5,260 nucleotides of DNA from Euryarchaeota archaeon UBA538 (GTDB taxonomy: Archaea > Thermoplasmatota > Poseidoniia > Poseidoniales > Thalassarchaeaceae), in NCBI GenBank assembly GCA_002499325.1, contig DALC01000052.1, positions 1 through 5,260 of the forward strand. Reading direction: 5' to 3'. A program made the translations under genes and the position numbers. The notes beneath the pieces are model-generated. The model saw nothing but the letters and a program-made list of their open reading frames with translations. It did no database searches and was not told the origin of the DNA. This document shows, piece after piece, positions 1-5,183 of this stretch. Within the stretch, counting starts at the first letter, position 1, and every line of letters starts with the position of its first letter.

Positions 1-1406
1 AGGCCGTTTTCCCTATCGTGATCTATAGCTGCGTCGAATGAGATCAACGCATCTATCAGGAGTATGGGGTCATGATTTCCAAACTCGTCCCTGTACTGCT
101 CCGTATCATGCAAATGCAGTCTCCCCTCCATGACGTGCATGTGGGAACTCTCCCAGCAGACGGGAGGGGCTTCGTTGAGAGTTGCCTTTGCCCAGTCTAT
201 GGAGCCGGCCTTCATCAGGACTAGGCTAAGTCTGGCTCTGGCTTCTGCATCTTCGGGGAGTGTTTCAAGGTGCTCTTCCAAGACCGCTCGAGCGGCATCT
301 AGTCTCCCTTCGTTCTCAAGAATCTCGGATTCCATTATCACTCCGTATTCTCCGAGGGCGGTTGCTCTTCTGATACTCCGAATGGCTTCCTTAGAATTAC
401 CTTCTCCTGCGGCTAGTATGCGTGCATGCAGAAGCCAGGCTGGTCCGTTGTCCTCATCCATCTCAATCGCTTTTGTAATTGCCTCGAGGGCGGCGCCTGC
501 CTCTCCCAATCCGATTAGCTTAGCAGCTCTTTCTACCAGTAACGGGGAGTCGTTGGAATCTAGGGTGGATGTATCGCCAGAAATCCTGGAGTCTTTCGCT
601 CTCAGGGCGATTTCAGATAGCTTGGACGAGGTTTCGGTCTCTTCCAGAGGTTCACCCAAAGCAACGAGCCGTGTCTTGTTTCTATCGTATCTTTCATCAT
701 CAGAACCGACTAGGATCGCGGCTTGTTCTGCGAGGGCCTCTAGATCATCGGGGGATGTTGCCAACAGTCTCTCAAGCGTTCTATCCAGGGTTTCCAATTC
801 TCCCGATTCTCTCTGAATTCTGGCTAAAGACCTCAGAGATGACGAGTCCTCTGGGTCCATCTGATTTGCCATTCTATAACAGTCCGCGGCCCTTGAGGTC
901 CTGGCGGACGCATGGAATAGCTCACCGAGGATTCTATGCTCTCCTCCATTGAGTTCCAAGTCCTCGGCCCTCATCTCTGCCTCCGTCAGAATAGCATCAA
1001 GTCTTACAACAAGCGGGAGTAGTCCTGGAAGTATTGGAGTATTCTCACCGGGTTCTGTGCTGTGCTTCTCGATGATTGCCTTTGCAGCGTGAGAGGCGAT
1101 CGCACATGACTCACTTGAGCTGACTGCTATTCCTTGGTCGAATAGTAGATTCTCCGCACTCTCCAGCTTACGGTGTACTCCGAGTAGATTACGAACTTCG
1201 GGAGTCTCACCTAGGATCGTATCCACCCCTCTCGAAAGCAGGTCCAGCCTCTGGGTAGTGTCAGATAAGTTAGTCTGAAGATCGCCCATTCTGTTCATCA
1301 TTCTGTCTCTCTGGGTTAGGACTGATCGATGTCTGAGCCAGAGAGCGAGGATAGTGACTCCTAGAATGCAATAGACGGCCAGAATGCCGGCGGTGGTCTG
1401 ATCCAT
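1..1406 (-). CDS. Membrane-anchored TPR-repeat protein (3' end outside window)
   Basis: The reverse strand is open without a stop from an ATG at 1406 to the window edge, giving 468 residues; the C-terminus is missing. An in-frame TAA lies 6 bases upstream, so this is the first usable ATG; I see no strong SD. Residues about 5-24 form one hydrophobic helix followed by Arg-His-Arg, which by the positive-inside rule puts the rest in the cytoplasm. Residues about 28-65 are polar and heptad-like, a probable short coiled coil. TPR-like helix pairs follow at about 154-186, 187-220, 286-319, 320-352, 353-386 and 387-415, with a further one near 421-468 that seems to carry an insertion. Typical signatures are residues 304-316 (AGAALEAITKAIE) and 370-379 (DAARAVLEEH). 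TPRs are protein-binding scaffolds, so no enzymatic role is implied. It lies 97 bases behind dnaG on the same strand and may be cotranscribed. The partner is unknown. Confidence 0.85.
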   Translation of the reverse strand, partial: MDQTTAGILAVYCILGVTILALWLRHRSVLTQRDRMMNRMGDLQTNLSDTTQRLDLLSRGVDTILGETPEVRNLLGVHRKLESAENLLFDQGIAVSSSESCAIASHAAKAIIEKHSTEPGENTPILPGLLPLVVRLDAILTEAEMRAEDLELNGGEHRILGELFHASARTSRAADCYRMANQMDPEDSSSLRSLARIQRESGELETLDRTLERLLATSPDDLEALAEQAAILVGSDDERYDRNKTRLVALGEPLEETETSSKLSEIALRAKDSRISGDTSTLDSNDSPLLVERAAKLIGLGEAGAALEAITKAIEMDEDNGPAWLLHARILAAGEGNSKEAIRSIRRATALGEYGVIMESEILENEGRLDAARAVLEEHLETLPEDAEARARLSLVLMKAGSIDWAKATLNEAPPVCWESSHMHVMEGRLHLHDTEQYRDEFGNHDPILLIDALISFDAAIDHDRENG

Positions 1407-1475
1407 CAGTTACAGCGGACCTAATGGACTTTTGATGCCTTCTGCTGATGAGCTTGCCAAGACGCGGGTTCCAAA

Positions 1476-1490
1476 CGGGACTACGTCCCG
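1476..1490 (-). other. GC-rich stem-loop between dnaG and the TPR gene
   Basis: Bases 1476-1481 (CGGGAC) and 1485-1490 (GTCCCG) are a perfect 6-bp inverted repeat around a 3-base loop, beginning 13 bases past the dnaG stop. On the minus strand only TTT follows it, so it is a poor match to the oligo-T terminators of archaea. The CCCGC at 1487-1491 could instead pair with GCGGG at 1464-1468, so two folds compete. It may be a processing site, an mRNA-end stabiliser, or chance. The rest of the 1407-1503 gap holds nothing I can name. Confidence 0.3.
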
Positions 1491-1503
1491 CCGGATGTAA
1501 TTA

Positions 1504-2670
1504 TCAGAGGTCTTCAGAAGAGTAAGCTTGTACGTTGCCCTTTCGGGTTACGCCACCCACCGATGTACCGAGGACATTCTCAATACCGGCCCCTGATGCC
1601 AGCTCGAAGATCCTGTCATTAACCTTGCCAGCGAAGACAAGTCCTGTGGCTCCCTCGGCCTCCGCCATGGCGGTTGCGAGAGCTCTAGCTCCAATCGGAT
1701 CAGTTCCTGAACCATCCTCTAGGATGATGACAGCATTGTTCTTCTTGAGTCCTTCAAGGTGTGAAGCCCATTCCTTAACATGGTCTGGAGCGACCAATGA
1801 CTCGTTCCCTCTGCCCACGGATTTGTCGTCTTCCTTGTTCAACTCTGATTGAATCCTGGGTACTGCTTTGCTTGCGACTTCCTTCTGCTGTAGGTACTTC
1901 GTGACTACTTTTCCTTCAAGATGCTCTACTTCTCTGCTCTGGGGGGCCATGGCGACGTGCGTGAGGGACTTCCCCAGCTGACCGTTTATTTCCATTAGCA
2001 GGAGTTTCCCCCCACGATCTCCGTCTATGAAAGCCGTGACTCCCTTCTTTCTTTTGGCAAGCTCGACTAACTCCGGCTTAATTCCGGAGCCCATTGTTGC
2101 GATCGCGTTCTTAATACCGAACTTGAGTAGATTCCTAACATCGTTCCTGCCTTCGACAATTATGATTGCTTCTGACTCGGTGACATTTGGGCCTGCGGTC
2201 ATCCCATGGTACTCTGTCTCCTTGTCCAATGTCAGAACAGCTCTGACCTCTTCCAGGATATTCTTTGAATCGTCTACACCAGAGTTTACCATCTTCAGCA
2301 GAAGCTGCTTTCCTCTCTCGATCACGTGGTCTCTCTTGGAAGACTGCTGGTTCTCGATCATCTTTACTTTAATGACGGCCTTGCATGGGCCAATCCTATC
2401 TATTGTTTCCAGAGCGGCTCCTATTACTGCTGTACTAACTTGATCCAGTGACGAGGATACAAGAATCTCTCCTTGCACCTTGCCCTTGTTCTGATGAAGA
2501 ACCACGTCAACATGCCCTATTCGACCTGTTCTCTGTAGTTTTCTTAGTTGGAGCGCCTCGCCGAGCAGACCTTCGGTCTGACCGAAAATTGCGCCAACCA
2601 CATCCTTCCTCTGGACGTTTCCATCCGTTCGGATGGAAGCGTGTATGACATACTTTCCTTCTTGTGACAT
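1504..2670 (-). CDS. dnaG: Archaeal DnaG (TOPRIM-domain primase family / exosome subunit)
   Basis: This is a 388-residue protein. Archaeal DnaG is related to bacterial primase in its TOPRIM domain but lacks the zinc-binding domain. It has been shown to have weak primase activity in vitro and to be a stable subunit of the archaeal RNA exosome, aiding poly(A)-rich substrate binding. The N-terminal domain (about 1-160) carries the archaeal signature KYVIHASI (6-13) and DVVGAIFGQTEGLLGEAL (23-40). TOPRIM spans about 167-245, with the glutamate motif VEGRND (172-177, Glu173) and DGDRGG (216-221, Asp216 and Asp218), so the metal-binding acidic residues are intact. The REVEHL stretch (246-251) matches the usual position after TOPRIM. 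A charged linker (about 275-300) leads to the C-terminal domain, which ends in a typical VFAGKVNDRIFELA block (345-358). Length is near normal for the family. Start choice is supported by an AAGGAG SD 10 bases upstream. The TPR gene follows on the same strand. Confidence 0.97.
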   Translation of the reverse strand: MSQEGKYVIHASIRTDGNVQRKDVVGAIFGQTEGLLGEALQLRKLQRTGRIGHVDVVLHQNKGKVQGEILVSSSLDQVSTAVIGAALETIDRIGPCKAVIKVKMIENQQSSKRDHVIERGKQLLLKMVNSGVDDSKNILEEVRAVLTLDKETEYHGMTAGPNVTESEAIIIVEGRNDVRNLLKFGIKNAIATMGSGIKPELVELAKRKKGVTAFIDGDRGGKLLLMEINGQLGKSLTHVAMAPQSREVEHLEGKVVTKYLQQKEVASKAVPRIQSELNKEDDKSVGRGNESLVAPDHVKEWASHLEGLKKNNAVIILEDGSGTDPIGARALATAMAEAEGATGLVFAGKVNDRIFELASGAGIENVLGTSVGGVTRKGNVQAYSSEDL

Positions 2671-2680
2671 ATTTTCATTT

Positions 2681-2686
2681 CTCCTT
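2681..2686 (-). promoter_or_regulatory. Shine-Dalgarno site of dnaG
   Basis: The minus strand reads AAGGAG, 10 bases before the ATG at 2670. It shows that dnaG has a 5' leader and is not leaderless. It favours this ATG over the out-of-frame ATG six bases earlier (minus 2676-2674), whose gap to the SD would be only four bases. Confidence 0.75.
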
Positions 2687-2693
2687 CGCTATC

Positions 2694-2768
2694 GGGCCCA
2701 CTTTCGGGGCCTCGTTCCAGTAGCCGAAAATCGGCAGTGATGGGTGATTGACACCCTCGAGTGGGCCT
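2694..2768 (-). other. Foldable leader element upstream of dnaG (possible structured 5' UTR or ncRNA)
   Basis: GGCCCACT at 2695-2702 and AGTGGGCC at 2760-2767 are perfect 8-base inverted arms closing a 75-base stretch, with a further G:U at 2694/2768. Inside are two perfect 5-bp hairpins: 2723-2727 with 2731-2735 (3-base loop), and 2742-2746 with 2752-2756 (5-base loop). There are two competing pairings. GGCCC (2695-2699) can pair with GGGCC (2707-2711) instead of closing the outer stem, and TTTCGG (2702-2707) can pair with CCGAAA (2724-2729) instead of the small hairpin. The element ends 8 bases before the dnaG SD on the minus strand. It does not fit a tRNA on either strand and matches no riboswitch I recognise. 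Function is inferred only from position and pairing. Confidence 0.35.
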
Positions 2769-2818
2769 AAGCTTGATTACACCGGAGGACTTTACCTTCA
2801 TGAACGCTCCTGATAGAA

Positions 2819-2831
2819 TTTCAATGTGAAA
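2819..2831. promoter_or_regulatory. Inverted repeat in the divergent dnaG / small-ORF region (possible operator)
   Basis: TTTCA ATG TGAAA forms perfect 5-base arms around a 3-base spacer, near the middle of the divergent intergenic region. It overlaps an A/T-rich minus-strand stretch (about 2813-2822) that is a candidate TATA region for dnaG. Arms this short arise often by chance, so the only support is position. Confidence 0.2.
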
Positions 2832-2884
2832 CATGTTAGATAGCGTTCGGAAGTAGGCCCTAGGAGCACTATGAAACGAAGCGG

Positions 2885-2889
2885 ATATG
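2885..2889 (+). promoter_or_regulatory. Weak TATA-like box for the small ORF / mobA operon
   Basis: ATATG within GGATATGTG is centred about 26 bases before the ATG at 2913. This is the archaeal TATA-to-start distance expected if transcription begins at or near that ATG. No SD lies in front of 2913, which fits a leaderless start. The match is weak and based on spacing alone. Confidence 0.25.
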
Positions 2890-2912
2890 TGTGAGTACCC
2901 TGACAGCTGGTC

Positions 2913-3122
2913 ATGTCTGGACGGCTGTTGCCCTCAGAGGACCCAATAGCAGAGAGTGTACTGGAGTGGACAATAATGAGGGATTCTAGGGACATAAGAC
3001 AGCTGATGGTCTGGTTAGAGGAGTCGGAAGGAAGGAAGGAGAGGGCAGTCTTCATGAGCAGGGCCTTGGATTTGATGGATGAAATCCAATATGCTCTAAG
3101 CAGGTTGGACGAGTTGAGGTGA
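2913..3122 (+). CDS. Small helical protein of unknown function, coupled to mobA
   Basis: I do not recognise this 69-residue protein. It is charged and almost wholly helix-compatible, with no membrane segment, no cysteine and only one proline after residue 7 (Pro11). Two amphipathic helices seem likely, roughly residues 10-40 and 43-68, split by the polar stretch SEGRKER (38-44), which is encoded by a GGAA-repeat run. Evidence that it is real: its TGA stop lies inside the mobA SD, four bases before the mobA start, the classic geometry of translational coupling, and its AGA/AGG-rich arginine codons resemble those of neighbours. The start is uncertain. ATG 2913 has no SD but a weak TATA box at leaderless distance. 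ATG 2976 has GGAG 9 bases upstream and would give 48 residues, but the residues between look like a continuation of the same helix. It could be a MobA partner or an unrelated operon passenger. Confidence 0.6.
   Translation: MSGRLLPSEDPIAESVLEWTIMRDSRDIRQLMVWLEESEGRKERAVFMSRALDLMDEIQYALSRLDELR
3116..3122 (+). promoter_or_regulatory. Shine-Dalgarno site of mobA containing the upstream stop codon
   Basis: GAGGTGA is a seven-base match to the complement of the 16S rRNA 3' end (core GGAGGTGAT), four bases before TTG 3127. The TGA within it is the stop codon of the small upstream ORF. An in-frame TGA at 3115-3117 leaves TTG 3127 as the only sensible mobA start, so this site decides the start and implies coupled translation. 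Confidence 0.75.
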
Positions 3123-3126
3123 GGGC

Positions 3127-3678
3127 TTGCGTTCCCTTGTCCTAGCTGGTGGCAGGTCAAGCCGGATGGGTAGCGACAAGTGCCTGTTGGAAGTTGATGG
3201 TGTCGCATGCATACAAAGAGTTGTCATGACTCTGGCAGAGGCCGGTTTGGAGCCAATCAGAATTTCAGTTGCTTCACCCGAGCATATGGAGAAGTACGGT
3301 AGGGTACTGGATTCCTCTCTTCAAATTGAGTGGGTGGTTGATTCCAGTCCATATGCTGGCCCCATCGAAGCGATACTGGATGCATTAACAGACCCCTTCT
3401 GCAATGATCCTTTGCAGATAGCCCCTGTTGACGTTCCCTGGCTAGAAATGGAGCTTCTTGTTGACCTCGAGGTGGGAATTGGGGACTGTAAAGTTGCTAT
3501 GCCCGTCTGCTCGGGTAGGACACATCCGTTACTAGCTCTCGTTAGACCTGAAGTAGCTGGTTTGGTGGGAAGCAGCAGAAGGCCTCTTCGAGAGCAGTTC
3601 CGTGGAATGGACCATGTTCTGGTAGAGGCAAGAGAGGAAGTGGTTAGAAACGTAAACCAGCCCAGTGATCTAGAGTAG
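3127..3678 (+). CDS. mobA: Molybdenum cofactor guanylyltransferase (MobA family)
   Basis: The 183-residue product matches the MobA family, which transfers GMP from GTP to molybdopterin cofactor to make the guanine dinucleotide form used by DMSO-reductase-type molybdo- and tungsto-enzymes; it acts in the cytoplasm. Seen in sequence: the N-terminal nucleotide-binding loop LAGGRSSRMGSDK (6-18), the YAGPIEAIL segment (76-84), the metal-binding aspartate in PVDVPWL (Asp102), the HPLLAL motif (133-138), and the C-terminal NVNQPSDL (175-182), the usual ending of the family. Length is slightly short but normal, with no truncation. The start is TTG, decided by the strong SD and by the motif beginning only five residues in. 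It is second in a two-gene unit with the small helical protein and overlaps purN tail to tail by 9 bases. A relative with another nucleotide or acceptor, such as a MocA- or CobY-like enzyme, is less likely given the C-terminal motif. Confidence 0.9.
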   Translation: MRSLVLAGGRSSRMGSDKCLLEVDGVACIQRVVMTLAEAGLEPIRISVASPEHMEKYGRVLDSSLQIEWVVDSSPYAGPIEAILDALTDPFCNDPLQIAPVDVPWLEMELLVDLEVGIGDCKVAMPVCSGRTHPLLALVRPEVAGLVGSSRRPLREQFRGMDHVLVEAREEVVRNVNQPSDLE

Positions 3679-4305
3679 TACCCTTCCTGAAGATATATCA
3701 TCTAGTACCTTGGGGTATAGTTCATGCTCTGCTTGTTTGATCCTGTCCGTTAGTGTGTCGATGGTGTCAGATTCGAGTACTGGAACCTCCCTCTGTTCAA
3801 TAATAGGGCCCGAGTCAGCTCCTTCGTCTACGAAGTGTACTGTGCACCCCGACACCTTCACTCCTGCCTCTAGGGCATCTCTCTGAGCATGGGCGCCTGG
3901 GAAATCTGGAAGCAGTGACGGGTGAATGTTCACCAGCCTCCCCTTCCACCGAGACACGAAAAAGGAGGTCAGGATTCTCATATATCCGCTGAGGACTACC
4001 ATCTCAATATCCTTGGATTCGATGATTCTGATGATCTGTTCCTCGTGGGCCTTCCTCCTCTCGGCCCCCCTGAGTTCTTGAGGCAGGGGGACGGAGAAGG
4101 ATTCTATGCCAGCATCCGTTGCGTGCTTCAGTCCCCCTGCTGACTCTGAGTCCGCTATCACCAGCGTCGTGATATGTGCTCTATCGGCTTCCTGTTGGTG
4201 CTTCAGCAGTGCTCTGAGGCCCGAACCGCCTCCTGAAATCATCACTGCCAGGCGTAATGGAGAGTCTGGGGTGGCTTTCCTTGGGAGGACATATTCGTCA
4301 CTCAC
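3670..4305 (-). CDS. purN: Phosphoribosylglycinamide formyltransferase (GAR transformylase)
   Basis: The 211-residue product is a PurN-type enzyme: it moves the formyl group from 10-formyltetrahydrofolate to glycinamide ribonucleotide, the third step of de novo purine synthesis, in the cytoplasm. The phosphate-binding start is VMISGGGSGLRAL (21-33). The folate/active-site region has LSGYMRIL (105-112), then NIHPSLLP (126-133) with catalytic Asn126 and His128, and GCTVHFVDEGADSGPII (153-169) with catalytic Asp164. All three catalytic residues known from E. coli PurN are present. The start is GTG at 4305; an in-frame TAA lies 33 bases upstream with no ATG between. This gives about 16 residues before the fold begins, a little longer than usual, so the true start is not certain; no strong SD is visible. 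It converges on mobA and is divergent from the DUF454-like gene, with 97 bases between starts. Confidence 0.95.
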   Translation of the reverse strand: MSDEYVLPRKATPDSPLRLAVMISGGGSGLRALLKHQQEADRAHITTLVIADSESAGGLKHATDAGIESFSVPLPQELRGAERRKAHEEQIIRIIESKDIEMVVLSGYMRILTSFFVSRWKGRLVNIHPSLLPDFPGAHAQRDALEAGVKVSGCTVHFVDEGADSGPIIEQREVPVLESDTIDTLTDRIKQAEHELYPKVLDDISSGRVLL

Positions 4306-4377
4306 GCCACTCTGAAGGTGACCTTGTGTTTCATGTTACTCATTGGGCGCCTCGTTGAGAGTGGTTGGGCATCTGAA

Positions 4378-4384
4378 CTTAAAG
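4378..4384 (+). promoter_or_regulatory. TATA-like box between purN and the DUF454-like gene
   Basis: CTTAAAG is centred about 22 bases before ATG 4403 and 31 before ATG 4412, close to the archaeal TATA-to-start distance for a leaderless or nearly leaderless plus-strand message. It reads CTTTAAG on the other strand, so it could also serve purN with a leader of roughly 50 bases. The assignment rests on composition and spacing only. Confidence 0.4.
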
Positions 4385-4402
4385 CGCCGGCCTCTAGCAG
4401 GC

Positions 4403-4897
4403 ATGAGCCACATGGAAAGACTCGGGACTGTAGATGAGATAGTGGAGAGGTACTCGGTCTCCAGCAGTCCGTCAAAAAGTAGGCTATACACCACTTTGGG
4501 TGGTCTCTTCGTGGTTTTCGCAATAATTGGGATATGGATTCCCGGGTGGCCCACGGTGTCTTGGGCTGTGCCCGCCGCCTACTTTTTTTCTATATCCAGT
4601 GAGAAGCTTTTCCGGTGGACCCTTACCAATGACTACTTCGGGGCAGCGATTTTCGAGTATTACGCCACTGGTAAGACTATTCCCAAGCATGCCAAGTATG
4701 GGGTCGTCTCGCTGATCGGGGTGATGACTTCACTGTCTGCATACTTCGTTTGGGCGGTATCGACCAGAGGGACCGGTACTCTCAGTGACCCGTCTACTTG
4801 GAATGGTGCTGATCCGGGCTTCGGGACGGGTGCGGTTCTTCTGGTAGGACTGGTTGGGATTTGGTATGTCGGTTTCAGAGTACCTACCAGGAATTAG
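4403..4897 (+). CDS. DUF454/YbaN-like membrane protein
   Basis: The 164-residue protein has a polar N-terminus and about four membrane helices (roughly 30-46, 50-65, 99-119 and 140-158). The centre matches the DUF454 (YbaN) pattern: a first helix ending in GIWIPGWPT (43-51), a second ending in YFFSISSEKLFRW (60-72), then NDYFGAAIFEYYATGKTIPKHAKY (76-99), as in the family's Pro-x-x-Pro-Thr, Phe-Ser-x-Ser and Gly-x-x-Ile/Pro-x-x-x-Lys positions. Family members are small integral membrane proteins without an established biochemical function. Here there is an extra C-terminal helix after a Gly/Ser/Asp loop (121-140), so it is longer than the usual short members. ATG 4403 is preferred over an earlier TTG (4343) because of the TATA-like box; ATG 4412 is also possible. 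It is followed at 52 bases by another small membrane protein on the same strand. Confidence 0.75.
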   Translation: MSHMERLGTVDEIVERYSVSSSPSKSRLYTTLGGLFVVFAIIGIWIPGWPTVSWAVPAAYFFSISSEKLFRWTLTNDYFGAAIFEYYATGKTIPKHAKYGVVSLIGVMTSLSAYFVWAVSTRGTGTLSDPSTWNGADPGFGTGAVLLVGLVGIWYVGFRVPTRN

Positions 4898-4911
4898 TCG
4901 TGATTTTGTGA

Positions 4912-4923
4912 AAACACGTGTTT
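4912..4923. promoter_or_regulatory. 12-bp perfect palindrome overlapping a TATA box (candidate operator)
   Basis: AAACACGTGTTT is its own reverse complement. Its last three bases are the first three of the TATA-like box at 4921-4927, so it covers the position of the BRE element where transcription factor B binds. A homodimeric regulator bound here could block or help initiation of the downstream DUF2892-like gene. A 12-bp palindrome is expected about once by chance in 5 kb, so the location is the real argument. Confidence 0.35.
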
Positions 4924-4927
4924 ATTA
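4921..4927 (+). promoter_or_regulatory. TATA-like box of the DUF2892-like gene
   Basis: TTTATTA is centred 26 bases before ATG 4950, the standard archaeal spacing from TATA to transcription start, so the message is probably leaderless. No SD precedes 4950. This also argues for 4950 as start rather than a TTG at 4854 inside the preceding gene. Confidence 0.5.
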
Positions 4928-4949
4928 CCTCGGGTTAGGGGTTTATTGT

Positions 4950-5183
4950 ATGGTTATGGAATGCAACATTGATGCTAGGGGTAAGGCCCTACGACTTTTC
5001 GGGGGTCTTGCGTCCATCTTAGGTGGTCTTTGCATCGCTGGTGTGGCTTACCTCGACATTGTCGAGCTCCCATATCTTTGGTATGCGTCTGCTGGTATGT
5101 TAGCAGGCGGTTCTCTCGGGGTCTTCGAGGGATGGTCAGGATGGTGTGTGGCTAGGGCAATGGGGATTTGGACCCCGATTTGA
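4950..5183 (+). CDS. Small DUF2892-like membrane protein
   Basis: The 77-residue protein has two membrane helices (about 15-36 and 42-58) between a short polar N-terminus and a conserved-looking tail. The layout resembles DUF2892, the small transmembrane domain also found at the end of YgaP-type rhodaneses: an N-terminal Cys-Asn-Ile-x-x-x-Gly-Lys-x-Leu-Arg motif (5-15), two helices, then GWSGWC (61-66) and a Gly-x-x-Thr ending (72-75), comparable to the family's Gly-x-x-Gly-x-Cys and Gly-Ile-x-Thr. The domain's function is not well established. Start ATG 4950 is set by the TATA-like box at leaderless distance; ATG 4956 is close by and equally in frame. It has its own promoter signal, so it may be regulated separately from the DUF454-like gene in front. 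The family call is from pattern memory and moderate. Confidence 0.7.
   Translation: MVMECNIDARGKALRLFGGLASILGGLCIAGVAYLDIVELPYLWYASAGMLAGGSLGVFEGWSGWCVARAMGIWTPI

Noticed and set aside
130..952. Two long plus-strand frames (130-816, 569-952)
   Set aside because: They are serine-rich antisense shadows of the TPR gene, which is open on the minus strand across the whole stretch and has clear TPR signatures.
1535..2443. Plus-strand frames opposite dnaG
   Set aside because: Antisense shadows; the minus-strand DnaG has full-length family motifs.
2694..2768. tRNA gene (75 bases, paired ends)
   Set aside because: Neither strand has a T-loop TTCRA, a D-loop GG, or correctly sized arms; the hairpin nearest the T-arm place has a 5-base loop and a 5-base gap before the closing stem.
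2737..2811. C/D-box small RNA (GTGATGG with a downstream CTGA)
   Set aside because: The boxes are imperfect, the spacing is longer than usual for archaeal C/D RNAs, and no internal C'/D' pair is convincing.
2800..2829. Nine-codon plus-strand ORF behind GGAGG (2784-2788)
   Set aside because: Too short to judge, and the SD sits within a region better explained as the dnaG leader on the other strand.
3028..3045. GGAA tandem repeats inside the small ORF
   Set aside because: Only about three units in a coding context (SEGRKER); too short to call a repeat feature, though a possible slippage site.
2798..3208. 136-residue minus-strand frame across the small ORF and the mobA start
   Set aside because: No recognisable pattern, no SD, and it would run antisense to mobA and its strong ribosome-binding site.
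4343..4402. TTG 4343 as start of the DUF454-like gene
   Set aside because: No SD, and it would place the start upstream of the TATA-like box at 4378-4384; ATG 4403 or 4412 fits better.
4336..4690. Minus-strand frames opposite the start of the DUF454-like gene
   Set aside because: Arg/Pro-rich shadow translations without motifs; the plus strand has membrane helices and a family pattern.
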